This document shows positions 26,074-34,532 of a DNA stretch of 64,000 nt, one piece after another. Positions within the stretch are counted from its first letter, which is position 1. Every line of letters starts with the position of its first letter. Source of the stretch: Alteromonas genovensis (GTDB taxonomy: Bacteria > Pseudomonadota > Gammaproteobacteria > Enterobacterales > Alteromonadaceae); the NCBI RefSeq assembly GCF_010500895.1, contig NZ_JAAAWO010000014.1, positions 1 to 64,000 on the forward strand, written 5' to 3'. The position numbers and the translations under genes were made by a program. The notes beneath the pieces are model-generated. The model was given only the letters and a program-made list of their open reading frames with translations. It had not been told where the DNA came from and did not search any database.

Positions 26074-27639
26074 TTAGGCAAGCTTATCGGTAGCAACGCG
26101 ATAACGAGGGTCTTCGTTAACGTTAATTTCTACAAACTTATCGGCTTTGCGCAGCAAGCTGCGACACTCGTCGCTGATATGACGTATATGCAGTTTTTTG
26201 CCCTGCTCAAGGTACTTATCTGCAAGCGTATCTAGCGCGTCAATACCCGACGAATCCCAAATACGAGACTCTTTAAAGTCGATAACTACATCTTCTGGAT
26301 CGTTGGCAATATCAAACAAGTCTCTAAAATGAGTTACCGAGCCAAAGAACAGCGGCCCTTCTAACTCATAGACCTTCCAGTTGTCATCGTCGATATGCGA
26401 TTTCACGTCGATATGGCGAGCGTGCTTCCAAGCGAATACAAGGGCCGATACGATAACACCAACAACAACGGCAATGGCTAGGTCGGCAATAACAGTAACG
26501 CCAGTTACCAAGAAGAGTACAAACGCATCTTCTTTGTTAACACCACGCACAATGCGGAACGATGCCCATTCAAACGTAGCAATAACCACCACGAACATAA
26601 CGCCAACCAGCGCTGCTAATGGAATCATTTCTATAAGTGGTGCTGCAAAAAGAATGAAGCCAAGCAGTACAAGTGCAGCGCTTATTCCTGATAAACGACC
26701 ACGGCCGCCAGAATTGATATTGATCATACTCTGACCAATCATGGCGCAACCGCCCATACCGCCAAAGAAGCCGTTGACGGTGTTGGCAACACCTTGTCCA
26801 ACACACTCTTTATTGCCTCGACCACGGGTATCGGTCATTTCGTCAATAAGCGATAGGGTAAGCAGCGATTCAATAAGGCCAACCAAGCATAAAATAATGG
26901 ACGTTGGCAGCACAATCATTACCGTTTCCCAAGTGAAAGGCACCATTGGAATAGCAAAGGTTGGCAACTCACCCGCCAAGGTGGCGCTGTCTTTTTGATC
27001 AGCCGGTAGTAAGTCTCTTACAAAGTCGATAACCGTGCGCGCTTCTAAATCTAATCCGTGTACTAAAGCGGTAACCGTTACAATAGCGACCAACGATGCA
27101 GGCACCGCCTTGGTAAGCTTTGGCAGTAAATAGATAATTGCCATGGTAAGACCCACAAGACCTAGCATCCAGTAAAGCATTGACCCCTGCATCCACTGCA
27201 GCTCGCCAAGTGAATTGACTATTTTAAACTGCCCTAGCTGCGCTAAGAATATAACGATAGCAAGCCCGTTTACGAAACCTAGCATAACCGGGTATGGCAC
27301 CAAACGGATAAACTTACCGAGCTTAAACACGCCGCAGAGTATTTGCAGCAGTCCCGCTAAGATGACGGCCGCAAACAGGTATTGCACCCCATGCTGCGCC
27401 ACAAGTGCCACCATCACAACGGCCATGGCCCCTGTTGCACCTGAAATCATGCCTGGGCGACCGCCAATGGCAGAAGTAATTAAGCCCATCATAAATGCAG
27501 CGTATAGACCAATCATAGGTTCTACACCTGCAACAAATGCAAAGGCTACGGCTTCTGGAACTAGCGCTAAGGCGACCGTAATTCCTGAAAGCACGTCATT
27601 TTTTACGTTGCTATCTTTACTGGTTATTAAATCGAACAT
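26074..27639 (-). CDS. SulP-family anion transporter with STAS domain
   Basis: A 521-residue inner-membrane SLC26/SulP transporter; bacterial members carry sulfate, bicarbonate or dicarboxylates. It opens with the family pattern [25 protein letters not shown], has about 12-14 membrane segments with [17 protein letters not shown] and [21 protein letters not shown], and ends in a STAS domain (about residues 400-515; [20 protein letters not shown] carries the conserved Asp-Ser-Ser). The substrate is not predictable, though bicarbonate is common among marine members. The leader contains a terminator-like hairpin (27669-27695). Confidence 0.93.
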   Translation of the reverse strand: MFDLITSKDSNVKNDVLSGITVALALVPEAVAFAFVAGVEPMIGLYAAFMMGLITSAIGGRPGMISGATGAMAVVMVALVAQHGVQYLFAAVILAGLLQILCGVFKLGKFIRLVPYPVMLGFVNGLAIVIFLAQLGQFKIVNSLGELQWMQGSMLYWMLGLVGLTMAIIYLLPKLTKAVPASLVAIVTVTALVHGLDLEARTVIDFVRDLLPADQKDSATLAGELPTFAIPMVPFTWETVMIVLPTSIILCLVGLIESLLTLSLIDEMTDTRGRGNKECVGQGVANTVNGFFGGMGGCAMIGQSMININSGGRGRLSGISAALVLLGFILFAAPLIEMIPLAALVGVMFVVVIATFEWASFRIVRGVNKEDAFVLFLVTGVTVIADLAIAVVVGVIVSALVFAWKHARHIDVKSHIDDDNWKVYELEGPLFFGSVTHFRDLFDIANDPEDVVIDFKESRIWDSSGIDALDTLADKYLEQGKKLHIRHISDECRSLLRKADKFVEINVNEDPRYRVATDKLA

Positions 27640-27668
27640 GTTTTCTCAGAATATAAAGCGTGTTAAAC

Positions 27669-27695
27669 AAAAAGCCCCATTGGCTAAAAGGGCTT
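27669..27695 (-). terminator. Terminator-like hairpin in the SulP leader
   Basis: On the minus strand AAGCCC and GGGCTT form a stem with a 12-base loop, followed by TTTTTGTTT, only 30 bases before the SulP start codon. It could be an attenuator of SulP or the end of an upstream short transcript. No other minus-strand gene lies immediately upstream. Confidence 0.5.
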
Positions 27696-27699
27696 ACTG

Positions 27700-28099
27700 G
27701 AGAATTGTTGGCGATTCTATCACCATTACAGCTTAAAATCTTTTAATAGAATGTTAACCATGCAGGCGTGTTGATACGTATTGAAAGCTTATTTGCTAAT
27801 GATAGGGCTAGACCAAACTTTGGACATGCTGGCGATATTATTTGTTAAGGCAGCCGAAAGAATCGACCCAAACGCTAATTTAAGAGCTGGCATAAAATCT
27901 GACAATCTGACATAAAAGCTGACACAACCGCTATGACGTGGCATCGTATCGGGCAAAATTAGCTGCTTGTCCTTAATTAATTTCTTATCGCTCAAATCCT
28001 TTGTAGTCTGTCGGCTAGTAAACTGCGCAAGAGAAATACACAGCAGCTATTGTTTAGTTTCAGCATCAACATCAACATCAATATCAATTAGGAGTTATT
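27700..28099. other. Gap between SulP and a small membrane-protein gene
   Basis: Contains the SulP promoter region, short CTGACA-type repeats (27895-27925) and a run of ATCAAC/ATCAAT hexamers (28065-28088) just before the next ribosome site. A 68-codon minus-strand ORF here starts with TTG and looks non-genic. Confidence 0.5.
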
Positions 28100-28387
28100 G
28101 TGGTCCCGTACATCCTTACTATTTTATGTGTGCTCGTAGCAGGTGCAATCCATTGGGTTTCGCCGAAGGCGTATTGGAAAGCAACTTTTATGTCTACCGC
28201 CGTTATTCTACTTTTCTCAGTAGCAGCACTATTCATATTTAAAGCGTCGGGAATGCTTGTAAGTGAAAAAACAGGCGCTAACGCCGACTTCTCCGGGCAG
28301 CTTCTAACAATCAACTTACTAGTGGCTTTTTTCGGATTTCTGATTTCGTTGTTTGTTGGATGGTTTCTACGCGTAGTGAGAAATTAA
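28100..28387 (+). CDS. Small membrane protein (95 residues)
   Basis: An uncharacterised protein with three predicted membrane spans (about residues 3-18, 28-48 and 70-90) joined by short polar loops. It begins with GTG, preceded by TAGGAGTT eight bases upstream, and ends with the basic tail RVVRN. It converges on the nucleotidyltransferase gene with a nine-base gap. No family is recognised. Confidence 0.6.
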   Translation: MVPYILTILCVLVAGAIHWVSPKAYWKATFMSTAVILLFSVAALFIFKASGMLVSEKTGANADFSGQLLTINLLVAFFGFLISLFVGWFLRVVRN

Positions 28388-28396
28388 TAAGAGAAA

Positions 28397-29077
28397 TTAA
28401 GACTTCACTGTAAGCGTTGGCCAAATCTCACACCAGCGCTTCTTTTGAATCCGCTCATTAAATACGTCTGGCCGCGGGAACTTGGGGTTTATACTGATGG
28501 TTCCTGCAAAATTAGCCTGCAAACCAAAGGGCGCGAGTATCTCAAACGGCCCTGCTGTTTCAAACGACGAACTTAAGCGAGCACTGGCACTGCCACTAGA
28601 ACTGCCATTAGCACTGGAGCTGGCACTGGTACTGCTAGATAGGGCTACGCTATCTCTGGTTGATAACGCTATCGCCACACAGGTTTCTTTCTCAATCCAA
28701 TACGAAATAGCCTCTTCACAGTGCTTATATGGCGTATGTCCGTGCAGCACATGCATTCGCGCCTGATTTTTTACCTGCCACTTAACCTGCGGTAATAATT
28801 CATTTAACTGCATTTCATAAAAAGTGTCTTTAGCGCGCTGTGTGTTGTCTGCATCAAAATAGATAACGTCAACATCGTTTAACGGCGTGAGTGTGCTCTT
28901 TTGGTGTAAAAAATCCCAAATAGCGTTACGAAGAAAGCCTGCACCTAGGTAACCTTGTGGCAACGCGAGTTGTTTAAGCGCATGTAAGCACGACATGCGC
29001 TGAGAGTCTGCCTGGATAATGTCGCAAACGCACTGATAAAATTTAGGCCGTTCGACATTGCGCAAAGGGTCTTGCAT
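28397..29077 (-). CDS. Nucleotidyltransferase-family protein (NTP_transf_6/DUF925)
   Basis: A 226-residue protein of the DUF925 nucleotidyltransferase group. The motif GAGFLRNAIWDFLH, then LNDVDVIYFD with two acidic residues, is the metal-binding core, and FEILAPFGLQ..FAGTISINPKF is the conserved end. Biochemical role unknown. Oddity: about 40 residues (roughly 143-180) are an insertion dominated by Ser and Ala, encoded by degenerate GCACTGGCA-type DNA, in what is normally a short loop. It follows the PAP2 gene by five bases, so it is last in the alkB-bolA-PAP2 operon. Confidence 0.8.
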   Translation of the reverse strand: MQDPLRNVERPKFYQCVCDIIQADSQRMSCLHALKQLALPQGYLGAGFLRNAIWDFLHQKSTLTPLNDVDVIYFDADNTQRAKDTFYEMQLNELLPQVKWQVKNQARMHVLHGHTPYKHCEEAISYWIEKETCVAIALSTRDSVALSSSTSASSSANGSSSGSASARLSSSFETAGPFEILAPFGLQANFAGTISINPKFPRPDVFNERIQKKRWCEIWPTLTVKS

Positions 29078-29082
29078 TGACC

Positions 29083-29790
29083 TTACTGGCGTTTTGATTG
29101 CTGTGGCTCGCTATTGTGAATATGCAGCTTTTGCTTCCACTTGATGGTGTAAAGGCATAGCGCCACAACACTGCCACCAGCAAACCAACCTCCAATCACG
29201 TCGCTTGGCCAATGAACCCCTAGCATAACTCGAGATAACCCTATGCAAAACACCAATAATGCTGCGGTTGAGTATATCCATGTGCTGACCGCCCTTTGGC
29301 CAGAGAAATGGCAAATAAGGTAAGCGAGGTAGAAGTACACCAAGGTAGAGAGGGTTGCATGAGCAGACGGGAAACTGTGGGTATACACATCCACATCGTG
29401 CTGACTAACCGGTGGACGAGGTCTCGCGATCCCCGCTTTAAGGGCAAAGGCAACAAATAGCCCCAACGCTACTGCCAGCACAAAGGTATACGCCTTATTG
29501 CGCTGATTGTGCATGGCAAGGCCAACCGTAACGGTAATAGCCACAAAAAGCAGCACAATATTACTGCCAAGCGCGGTAACATCTCTTAGTGCATCTGACA
29601 CCCATTTAGGCGTGGAACCATCCAGTTTAAGGGCTTGAAATAATGCTTCGTCCATCGGCTGCGCAACACCTAAATGTACAAATAGCATAACCAATACAAA
29701 GCAGGTTCCAAGAAGCAAAACCTGAACTGAAGGGGTTTTAAGCATATTGATATAGTGACCAACTTCACTGTTTTGTTTCATGACTAACAT
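29083..29790 (-). CDS. PAP2-family membrane phosphatase
   Basis: A 235-residue integral membrane lipid-phosphate phosphatase. All three PAP2 signatures are present: KAGIARPRPP (K-x6-RP), FPSAHATLS (PSxH) and SRVMLGVHWPSDVIGG (SR-x5-H). Five or six membrane helices are predicted. Relatives act on undecaprenyl diphosphate, phosphatidate or phosphatidylglycerophosphate. Substrate is unknown here. The start could be the ATG at 29790 or the one three codons later; neither has a strong ribosome site. It is co-directional with bolA and the nucleotidyltransferase. Confidence 0.9.
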   Translation of the reverse strand: MLVMKQNSEVGHYINMLKTPSVQVLLLGTCFVLVMLFVHLGVAQPMDEALFQALKLDGSTPKWVSDALRDVTALGSNIVLLFVAITVTVGLAMHNQRNKAYTFVLAVALGLFVAFALKAGIARPRPPVSQHDVDVYTHSFPSAHATLSTLVYFYLAYLICHFSGQRAVSTWIYSTAALLVFCIGLSRVMLGVHWPSDVIGGWFAGGSVVALCLYTIKWKQKLHIHNSEPQQSKRQ

Positions 29791-29846
29791 CCATTTGTTG
29801 CATCTTATTTCACTAGCTGTGTTTTATATCGCGAGGCAGTGTCGAC

Positions 29847-30224
29847 CTAGTCGTGCTTACTTCCGCCAAGACACTTAGGTGATGACAAAGGCTCCCCTCC
29901 CCTTTTTACCCACTCTTCAGGGGTATAAGTGTGAAGCGCCAACGCGTGAACAGGCCCCTCTAAGGCCGGTGCTGCCAATGCGTTTATTTGTCTATGTCTG
30001 CCAATTAAACGCTGGCCTTCAAAGGCTTCACTCACTACCGTTACTTTGAAATGACTTTGCGCTCCGTCGGGCACATTATGCATAAAGCTTTCGTCAACGA
30101 CCTCTAAGTAGCTTGGCGCAATGGCATCAGTGATGGCTGTTTCTAGGAAATCTTTTACTAGCATATCGTCTGCCTGCATATCTTTTATCTCAATCTCTTT
30201 TATTCGCGTGACTGGCGAACCCAT
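29847..30224 (-). CDS. bolA: BolA-family protein
   Basis: A 125-residue BolA protein. Relatives partner with monothiol glutaredoxins in Fe-S trafficking and influence morphology and stress gene expression. The family core is clear: LEVVDESFMHNVPDGAQSHF, then GQRLIGRHRQINALAAPAL and the invariant HALALHTYTPEEW. The first 15 residues are extra relative to E. coli BolA, and the methionine at 30179 is an alternative start. It follows alkB by eight bases and is clearly in the same operon. Confidence 0.9.
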   Translation of the reverse strand: MGSPVTRIKEIEIKDMQADDMLVKDFLETAITDAIAPSYLEVVDESFMHNVPDGAQSHFKVTVVSEAFEGQRLIGRHRQINALAAPALEGPVHALALHTYTPEEWVKRGGEPLSSPKCLGGSKHD

Positions 30225-30232
30225 TGAAATTT

Positions 30233-30913
30233 TTACGATGAATTCGCCACTATTAATCGTCTGAAAGTGAGGTTTATTCTACCACCTATCGGTTTAACCG
30301 TCTTCGAAATGCCGTGTAAATAATGGCTTTGGGTAGCGCCAGCCATAACCAACAAACTGCCGTGTTCGAGCAAGTGCGTATATCGGGCCTTCGTTTCTTT
30401 ATGCTTAAACACAAAAGGGCGCGCCTCTCCCAACGTTACAGAGCCAATAACGGGGTTTGGCCCAAGCTCGGGTTCATCATCAGCGTGCAGGCTCATGCTG
30501 TCTTGACCGTGTCGGTACCAATTGGCAAGGACACTATTAAAACGGCTACCGCATGCTGCGCTACAACAATCCCGTATATCAGCCAAGGTTGAAGTCCACG
30601 GGTTAGGCACCATGGTCAGCCCTGAATAGGTATAGGTGCACTGTGAGTCGCCATGCCAGCTCTGTAACCGGGGAATGGGAATAGATTTACCAAACATGCG
30701 CAATGAGTCTTGTCTCCAAGGCAGTTCGCTTTGCAGTTTGTCGAAATACGTATCGGCGGTGGATTGACTGAAAAAGCGAGGATAATACACAACATCCCCC
30801 TCAGGCAGTGGCAGGCGTTGAGGCGCCTGCTTTTGTTGCTCGGGCGCTCCCTGATCAGACGCTCCTTGTTCAGGTTTAAGCTTCTCAGGTTGATTAAAAA
30901 GTGAATATTGCAT
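30233..30913 (-). CDS. AlkB-family 2-oxoglutarate/Fe(II) dioxygenase
   Basis: A 226-residue dioxygenase closest to the ALKBH2/3-type AlkB proteins that demethylate DNA or RNA bases. It has SGLTMVPNPWTSTL in the substrate region, the iron motif HADDEPELG (H-x-D, about residues 143-145), the distal histidine in HYLHGISK (about 201) and the 2-oxoglutarate arginines in RINLTFRR. A Gln/Pro/Ala-rich stretch (about 12-35) separates the N-terminus from the core. It heads an operon with bolA. An inverted pair of 19-bp motifs lies in the divergent promoter region with rlmG. Confidence 0.9.
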   Translation of the reverse strand: MQYSLFNQPEKLKPEQGASDQGAPEQQKQAPQRLPLPEGDVVYYPRFFSQSTADTYFDKLQSELPWRQDSLRMFGKSIPIPRLQSWHGDSQCTYTYSGLTMVPNPWTSTLADIRDCCSAACGSRFNSVLANWYRHGQDSMSLHADDEPELGPNPVIGSVTLGEARPFVFKHKETKARYTHLLEHGSLLVMAGATQSHYLHGISKTVKPIGGRINLTFRRLIVANSS

Positions 30914-30952
30914 GTCTTCGCCTAGGTCGCTCTTTTATCCGGTTTTATTAAG

Positions 30953-30971
30953 TAACCTGAATCCTGTTTAA
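30953..30971 (-). repeat. 19-bp motif copy, alkB side
   Basis: TAACCTGAATCCTGTTTAA on the plus strand. It is the exact inverted partner of 31039-31057. It lies 40 bases upstream of the alkB start codon and reads TTAAACAGGATTCAGGTTA toward that gene. Confidence 0.85.
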
Positions 30972-31038
30972 GTAACGGCGCTCAGCACCACTAGAAATTT
31001 TAATTTATATTTTATAGAACAAATGCTTGCACCATTCT

Positions 31039-31057
31039 TTAAACAGGATTCAGGTTA
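31039..31057 (+). repeat. 19-bp motif copy, rlmG side
   Basis: TTAAACAGGATTCAGGTTA, the exact reverse complement of 30953-30971, 67 bases away. It points toward rlmG, whose start codon is 171 bases downstream. The rest of the 315-base gap holds no recognised gene. Confidence 0.85.
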
Positions 31058-31228
31058 AGTATGGCTTTGTCGAGCATAATTTTTTCTACGCCATGGTTAT
31101 TTACGTGCATTGCACCAATCTGATCATGCTCTTTTTGCCCGCGAAATGTTACCCTACGCCCATTGCTAACTCCAAAGCACGCCAAGGCATGACACACGTC
31201 ATCGCTGTTGCCGTCAGAATTTTCGCTA

Positions 31229-32440
31229 ATGAATACAGAATTTATCTTTGCAGACCGAAACTTGTCTCTAATCCGCTACCCTGAAAAGCATCAACATGTA
31301 AGCTTACAGGCATGGGACAGCGCCGATGAGTTGCTCATCGACCATGTAGAATCGTTGCTCAATGATAATGTGGTTTCTACAGACACTGCAAAGTCTCAGC
31401 TAATGATTTTTAATGATGACTTTGGTGCATTGGGGTGCTGGTTTGAGCACTTGAATCCACTTTGGGTATCAGACTCATACATATCTCGACGCTCCTTGCT
31501 GGAAAACTTAGGGCGTAATGCAATAAGCGCAGAGACATCGGTAACAGAAACGGCCCCCGTCAATACCATGACCAGCGTTGACAGCTTAACGTTTTCTCCG
31601 CAAGCAGCCCCGGCCATTGTGGTACTGAAGGTACCAAGAGCACTTGCGCTTTTAGAGCAGCAGCTTATTGATTTAAAGCGTTATATATCTGCTGACACAC
31701 AAGTGATTGCCGGCGGCAAAGCAAAAGCCATTACCAAATCGGTGCTGGCATTGTTTGAAAAGTACATTGGCCCCACCACCACGTCTCTGGCAAAGAAAAA
31801 GTCGCGACTGGTGTTTTCTCGTCCCGACCTTACCCTTCCATCATATCCGTCGCCCTACCCAACTCGATGGGAATGCAAGGGAACCACAGGCGCGAAAATG
31901 ACGTTGGACAACGAAGCTAATGTGTTTTCACGTCAGTCGTTAGATATCGGTGCGCGTATTATGATGAAACACATGACGGTAAGCAGCAATGATACGGTTG
32001 TCGATGTGGGGTGTGGTAACGGCGTTTTAGGTATTAACGCGCTAACACTTGCCCCAGACTGCAAGGTCATTTTTACCGATGAATCTTACATGGCATTGGA
32101 AAGTGCGCGTTTAAACGTGTTGACTAACCACCCAGATAAAATAGACCAATGCACCTTTATTGCTACCAACTGCTTGGAAGGCCTTCTTAACGAGCCGAAC
32201 ACGCCTGCGGTCACTAAGGTGTTGTGTAATCCTCCTTTTCATCAACAAAATGTGATCACCGACCACATTGCATGGCAAATGTTTACCGACTCTCGCGATT
32301 TGTTAGTACGAGGCGGACATCTTGTTGTGGTAGGAAATCGTCACTTGGATTACCACATAAAATTGAAAAAACTGTTTGGTGGTGTTGATATACTGTCAAA
32401 CGATAAAAAGTTCGTTATTTTTAGCGTCGCTAAACAGTAA
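31229..32440 (+). CDS. rlmG: 23S rRNA m2G1835 methyltransferase RlmG
   Basis: A 403-residue SAM-dependent methyltransferase that makes N2-methylguanosine at 23S position 1835. It has two RsmC/RlmG-type domains: a degenerate N-terminal half and a catalytic C-terminal half with VVDVGCGNGVLGI (SAM motif I, about residues 256-268), FTDESYMALESA (motif II) and the NPPF catalytic motif (CNPPFHQQ). I start it at the ATG at 31229 (MNTEFIFADRNLSLIRYP), which matches the family N-terminus better than the in-frame start at 31208. It is followed by ppiA after 20 bases. Confidence 0.93.
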   Translation: MNTEFIFADRNLSLIRYPEKHQHVSLQAWDSADELLIDHVESLLNDNVVSTDTAKSQLMIFNDDFGALGCWFEHLNPLWVSDSYISRRSLLENLGRNAISAETSVTETAPVNTMTSVDSLTFSPQAAPAIVVLKVPRALALLEQQLIDLKRYISADTQVIAGGKAKAITKSVLALFEKYIGPTTTSLAKKKSRLVFSRPDLTLPSYPSPYPTRWECKGTTGAKMTLDNEANVFSRQSLDIGARIMMKHMTVSSNDTVVDVGCGNGVLGINALTLAPDCKVIFTDESYMALESARLNVLTNHPDKIDQCTFIATNCLEGLLNEPNTPAVTKVLCNPPFHQQNVITDHIAWQMFTDSRDLLVRGGHLVVVGNRHLDYHIKLKKLFGGVDILSNDKKFVIFSVAKQ

Positions 32441-32460
32441 GATTATTTGAAGGATTTACT

Positions 32461-33081
32461 ATGCTAAAGAAGATAAACAACATTCTTTCTAGCCTGTTAA
32501 TGGTGTGTGTTTTTTTGAGTGTTAGCCCCCTTGTTGCTGCGAAAAAAGATGATGGCTCTCAAATACAGCCTGACAACTATTACCCTCGCGTAAAAATTGA
32601 AACCACCATGGGTGATATTGTGGTGGAGTTAGATAGAAGACGCGCTCCGATTACCGTGAATAACTTTTTGCGCTATGTAGATAAGCGGGCTTACAACGAC
32701 ACTATTTTTCACCGCATTGTACCGGGGTTTGTGGTGCAAGGTGGCGGCTACACCTCTGATTTCAACGGTAAGTCGAACTTTCCCGATATTTTTAACGAAT
32801 CGGGCAACGGGCTCACTAACGACTTACATACCATTGCACTGGCACGTCAAAACGGCCCACATACCGCTAACCGTCAGTTCTTTTTTAACGTCAATGACAA
32901 TGAAAGCCTGAACCCTGGACGGGACTGGGGCTATGCGGTGTTTGGCTTAATTGTAGAAGGATCGGATGTTGTTGATGCTATGTCTGAAGTAGAAACCGAG
33001 TACTCAATTCGCTTAAACGCGAACAACGTTCCCATTGAGCCCATTGTTATCAAAAAAGTGACCGTGCTTCCGCCGCTTTAG
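32461..33081 (+). CDS. ppiA: Periplasmic cyclophilin-type peptidyl-prolyl isomerase
   Basis: A 206-residue cyclophilin with an N-terminal signal peptide ending near LVAA, so it acts in the periplasm on proline peptide bonds. Family motifs in order: VKIETTMGDIVVELD, APITVNNFLRYV, FHRIVPGFVVQGGG, NGPHTANRQFFFNVNDN and GYAVFGLIVEGSDVVD. The catalytic arginine in FHRI is present. A good AAGGA site precedes the start. It probably shares a transcript with rlmG. Confidence 0.93.
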   Translation: MLKKINNILSSLLMVCVFLSVSPLVAAKKDDGSQIQPDNYYPRVKIETTMGDIVVELDRRRAPITVNNFLRYVDKRAYNDTIFHRIVPGFVVQGGGYTSDFNGKSNFPDIFNESGNGLTNDLHTIALARQNGPHTANRQFFFNVNDNESLNPGRDWGYAVFGLIVEGSDVVDAMSEVETEYSIRLNANNVPIEPIVIKKVTVLPPL

Positions 33082-33155
33082 CCACACATTTTTTGTATTA
33101 AACACGCTGCTTTAACCGTGTTTATAGCCGGTTTACGATAATGCTAATAATACGT

Positions 33156-33198
33156 ACGCCACCGCCTTGGCTATGCACCTTTCCAAAGTTGGTGGCGT
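33156..33198. repeat. Inverted repeat downstream of ppiA
   Basis: ACGCCACC and GGTGGCGT form an 8-bp outer stem, with an inner CCTTGG / CCAAAG pairing. It lies between the ppiA stop and the stop of the small minus-strand gene and could end either transcript, though no clear T tract follows. Confidence 0.4.
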
Positions 33199-33224
33199 GT
33201 GAAGCGTTAATTATCAAAGTCTCG

Positions 33225-33362
33225 TCAAATGCCCGTAAAGACGGTATTCATTAGATACACGCCAATTGATAGACACACCAAGCCTAGCGTGACCATGGGC
33301 ACCATCATTGTCGCAACAACTTTTGCCGTTTCTTTACTAGTATCGCTTTTCTGTTTAGTCAT
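33225..33362 (-). CDS. Small single-span membrane protein (45 residues)
   Basis: A 45-codon ORF with an ATG start and a GAGG site ten bases upstream. The product has a charged N-terminus (MTKQKSDTSKETAK) and one hydrophobic helix (about residues 15-38, VVATMMVPMVTLGLVCLSIG), typical of bacterial small membrane proteins. Function unknown. It lies in the 489-base gap between ppiA and the rhomboid gene and is the only coding candidate there. Confidence 0.55.
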   Translation of the reverse strand: MTKQKSDTSKETAKVVATMMVPMVTLGLVCLSIGVYLMNTVFTGI

Positions 33363-33570
33363 GTCTTAGCCCTCGTTAATTAGTGCCTAAATTATACGTG
33401 ATCACAACCTTTTGTTTTAAGCGCTAAACCGCTGATTTTAAGACAATAATTTTTAACTTTTGTTTATGAAATGTTAAAGGTAATCGGCTAGTTTTTCTGA
33501 CAAGTGCTCATTGCTACCATTAAGCCTACAGAGAAGTTGTTATTTTATTAATTGCCCATAAATCTGACAG

Positions 33571-34517
33571 ATGAAAACGACGTCTCTCAAAAACAGCATA
33601 TTAATCACCGCATTCGCCGTGGGTTTTATTTGGTGCTTTAAAGCTTTTGAACTCAACTTTAACATCAACCTAAGTTGGCTCGGGGTTTATCCTTTAGCGC
33701 TGCATGGTTTGGTTGGAATTATAACTGCGCCCCTTATACACGGTTCTTTAGAGCATATTTTCAACAATACATTGCCCATATTAGTTCTTGGCTCATTTCT
33801 CATCTACGGTTACCCAAAAACACGTTGGCGTGTGTTAATAACGGTGTGGTTACTATCAGGTATTGGTGTGTGGTTGTTTGGACGCGAAAGCTATCATATT
33901 GGCGCTAGCGGTTTAACACATGGTGTATTTTTTTATTTATTCGTGGTGAGTATATTTCGCAGAGAAAATACCACTCCGCATAGATACTTATCCACTCAGC
34001 GAGACTTAAAATGTTCGTAATTGCGGCGTGTTACCGCAGATATAGTGGTTCTACATCAAGGTGACACAACAAAGAGTACGGACATTTTAAACTCGCCCTT
34101 CGGGAAGGTCTGGCAAGCTCCCTAGCTTCATTCTGGGAATTTGAAAGGGAAAAGCCATTCCTGCATTCCCACGCTTTGCTAGGAAACTTGCCAGCGCCTT
34201 CTGAGGGGGTAATTATCTATGCGGAATGGTATAATCGTTCAGTCGTGCTTATGATGCTTGCCTTTTTCATGTACGGTGAAATGACGATGAGCATATTTCC
34301 CCGCCAAGAGGGTATTTCGTTCGAATATCATTTATTCGGTGCTTTGGCCGGTGTTCTTTGTGCCTGTTTATGGCATTCGCTCGATCCCAAACCGACAGTT
34401 AAGGCATATTCTTGGGAAGTAGACCCTAAATCGGAAGACCCTATTATCGGTGATCAGTGGCGTCTTGATGGACAAGCTGAAGACAATGAGGGGGAATATA
34501 AAAACTGTGCCGAATGA
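33571..34517 (+). pseudogene. Rhomboid intramembrane protease gene, interrupted by a 261-bp element
   Basis: A rhomboid-family serine protease split in two. The 5' part (33571-33967) encodes membrane segments through the catalytic serine motif (HIGASGLTHG, followed by VVSIFRR). The 3' part resumes at 34233 with RSVVLMMLAFFMYGEM, the FPRQEGISFEYHLFGALAGVLCA segment with the catalytic histidine, and the tail. The insertion adds stops, so neither half can be active alone. Removing the 261-bp element and one 2-bp duplication leaves 684 bases, an exact 227-codon frame plus stop with normal rhomboid spacing. The gene precedes a thioesterase gene by 15 bases. Confidence 0.88.
33970..34230. mobile_element. 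261-bp MITE-like element inside the rhomboid gene
   Basis: Terminal inverted repeats ACCACTCCGCATAGATA and (reverse complement) ACCATTCCGCATAGATA match at 16 of 17 positions. The element is flanked by AT on both sides (33968-33969, 34231-34232). It has no coding capacity. Inside are hairpin A (34006-34019 with 34077-34090), the linker CGCCCTTCGGG and hairpin B (CTGGCAAG 34110-34117 with CTTGCCAG 34187-34194; inner pairs CCTAGC/GCTAGG and TGGGAAT/ATTCCCA). It resembles a non-autonomous transposon derivative; no matching transposase is in the window. Confidence 0.88.
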
Positions 34518-34532
34518 AAAGGAAAAGTACGA

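Noticed and set aside
27789-27995. 68-codon minus-strand ORF between SulP and the small membrane-protein gene
   Set aside because: It starts with TTG, has its AAAGGA too close to the start, and its composition and short CTGACA-type repeats look non-coding.
31027-31284. 85-codon plus-strand ORF upstream of rlmG
   Set aside because: It overlaps the rlmG start and the 19-bp motif, and the translation has no protein-like pattern.
34176-34517. Separate 113-residue gene inside the rhomboid locus
   Set aside because: It begins with TTG inside the mobile element, and its sequence is the continuation of the rhomboid protein, so it is the broken 3' half rather than an independent gene.
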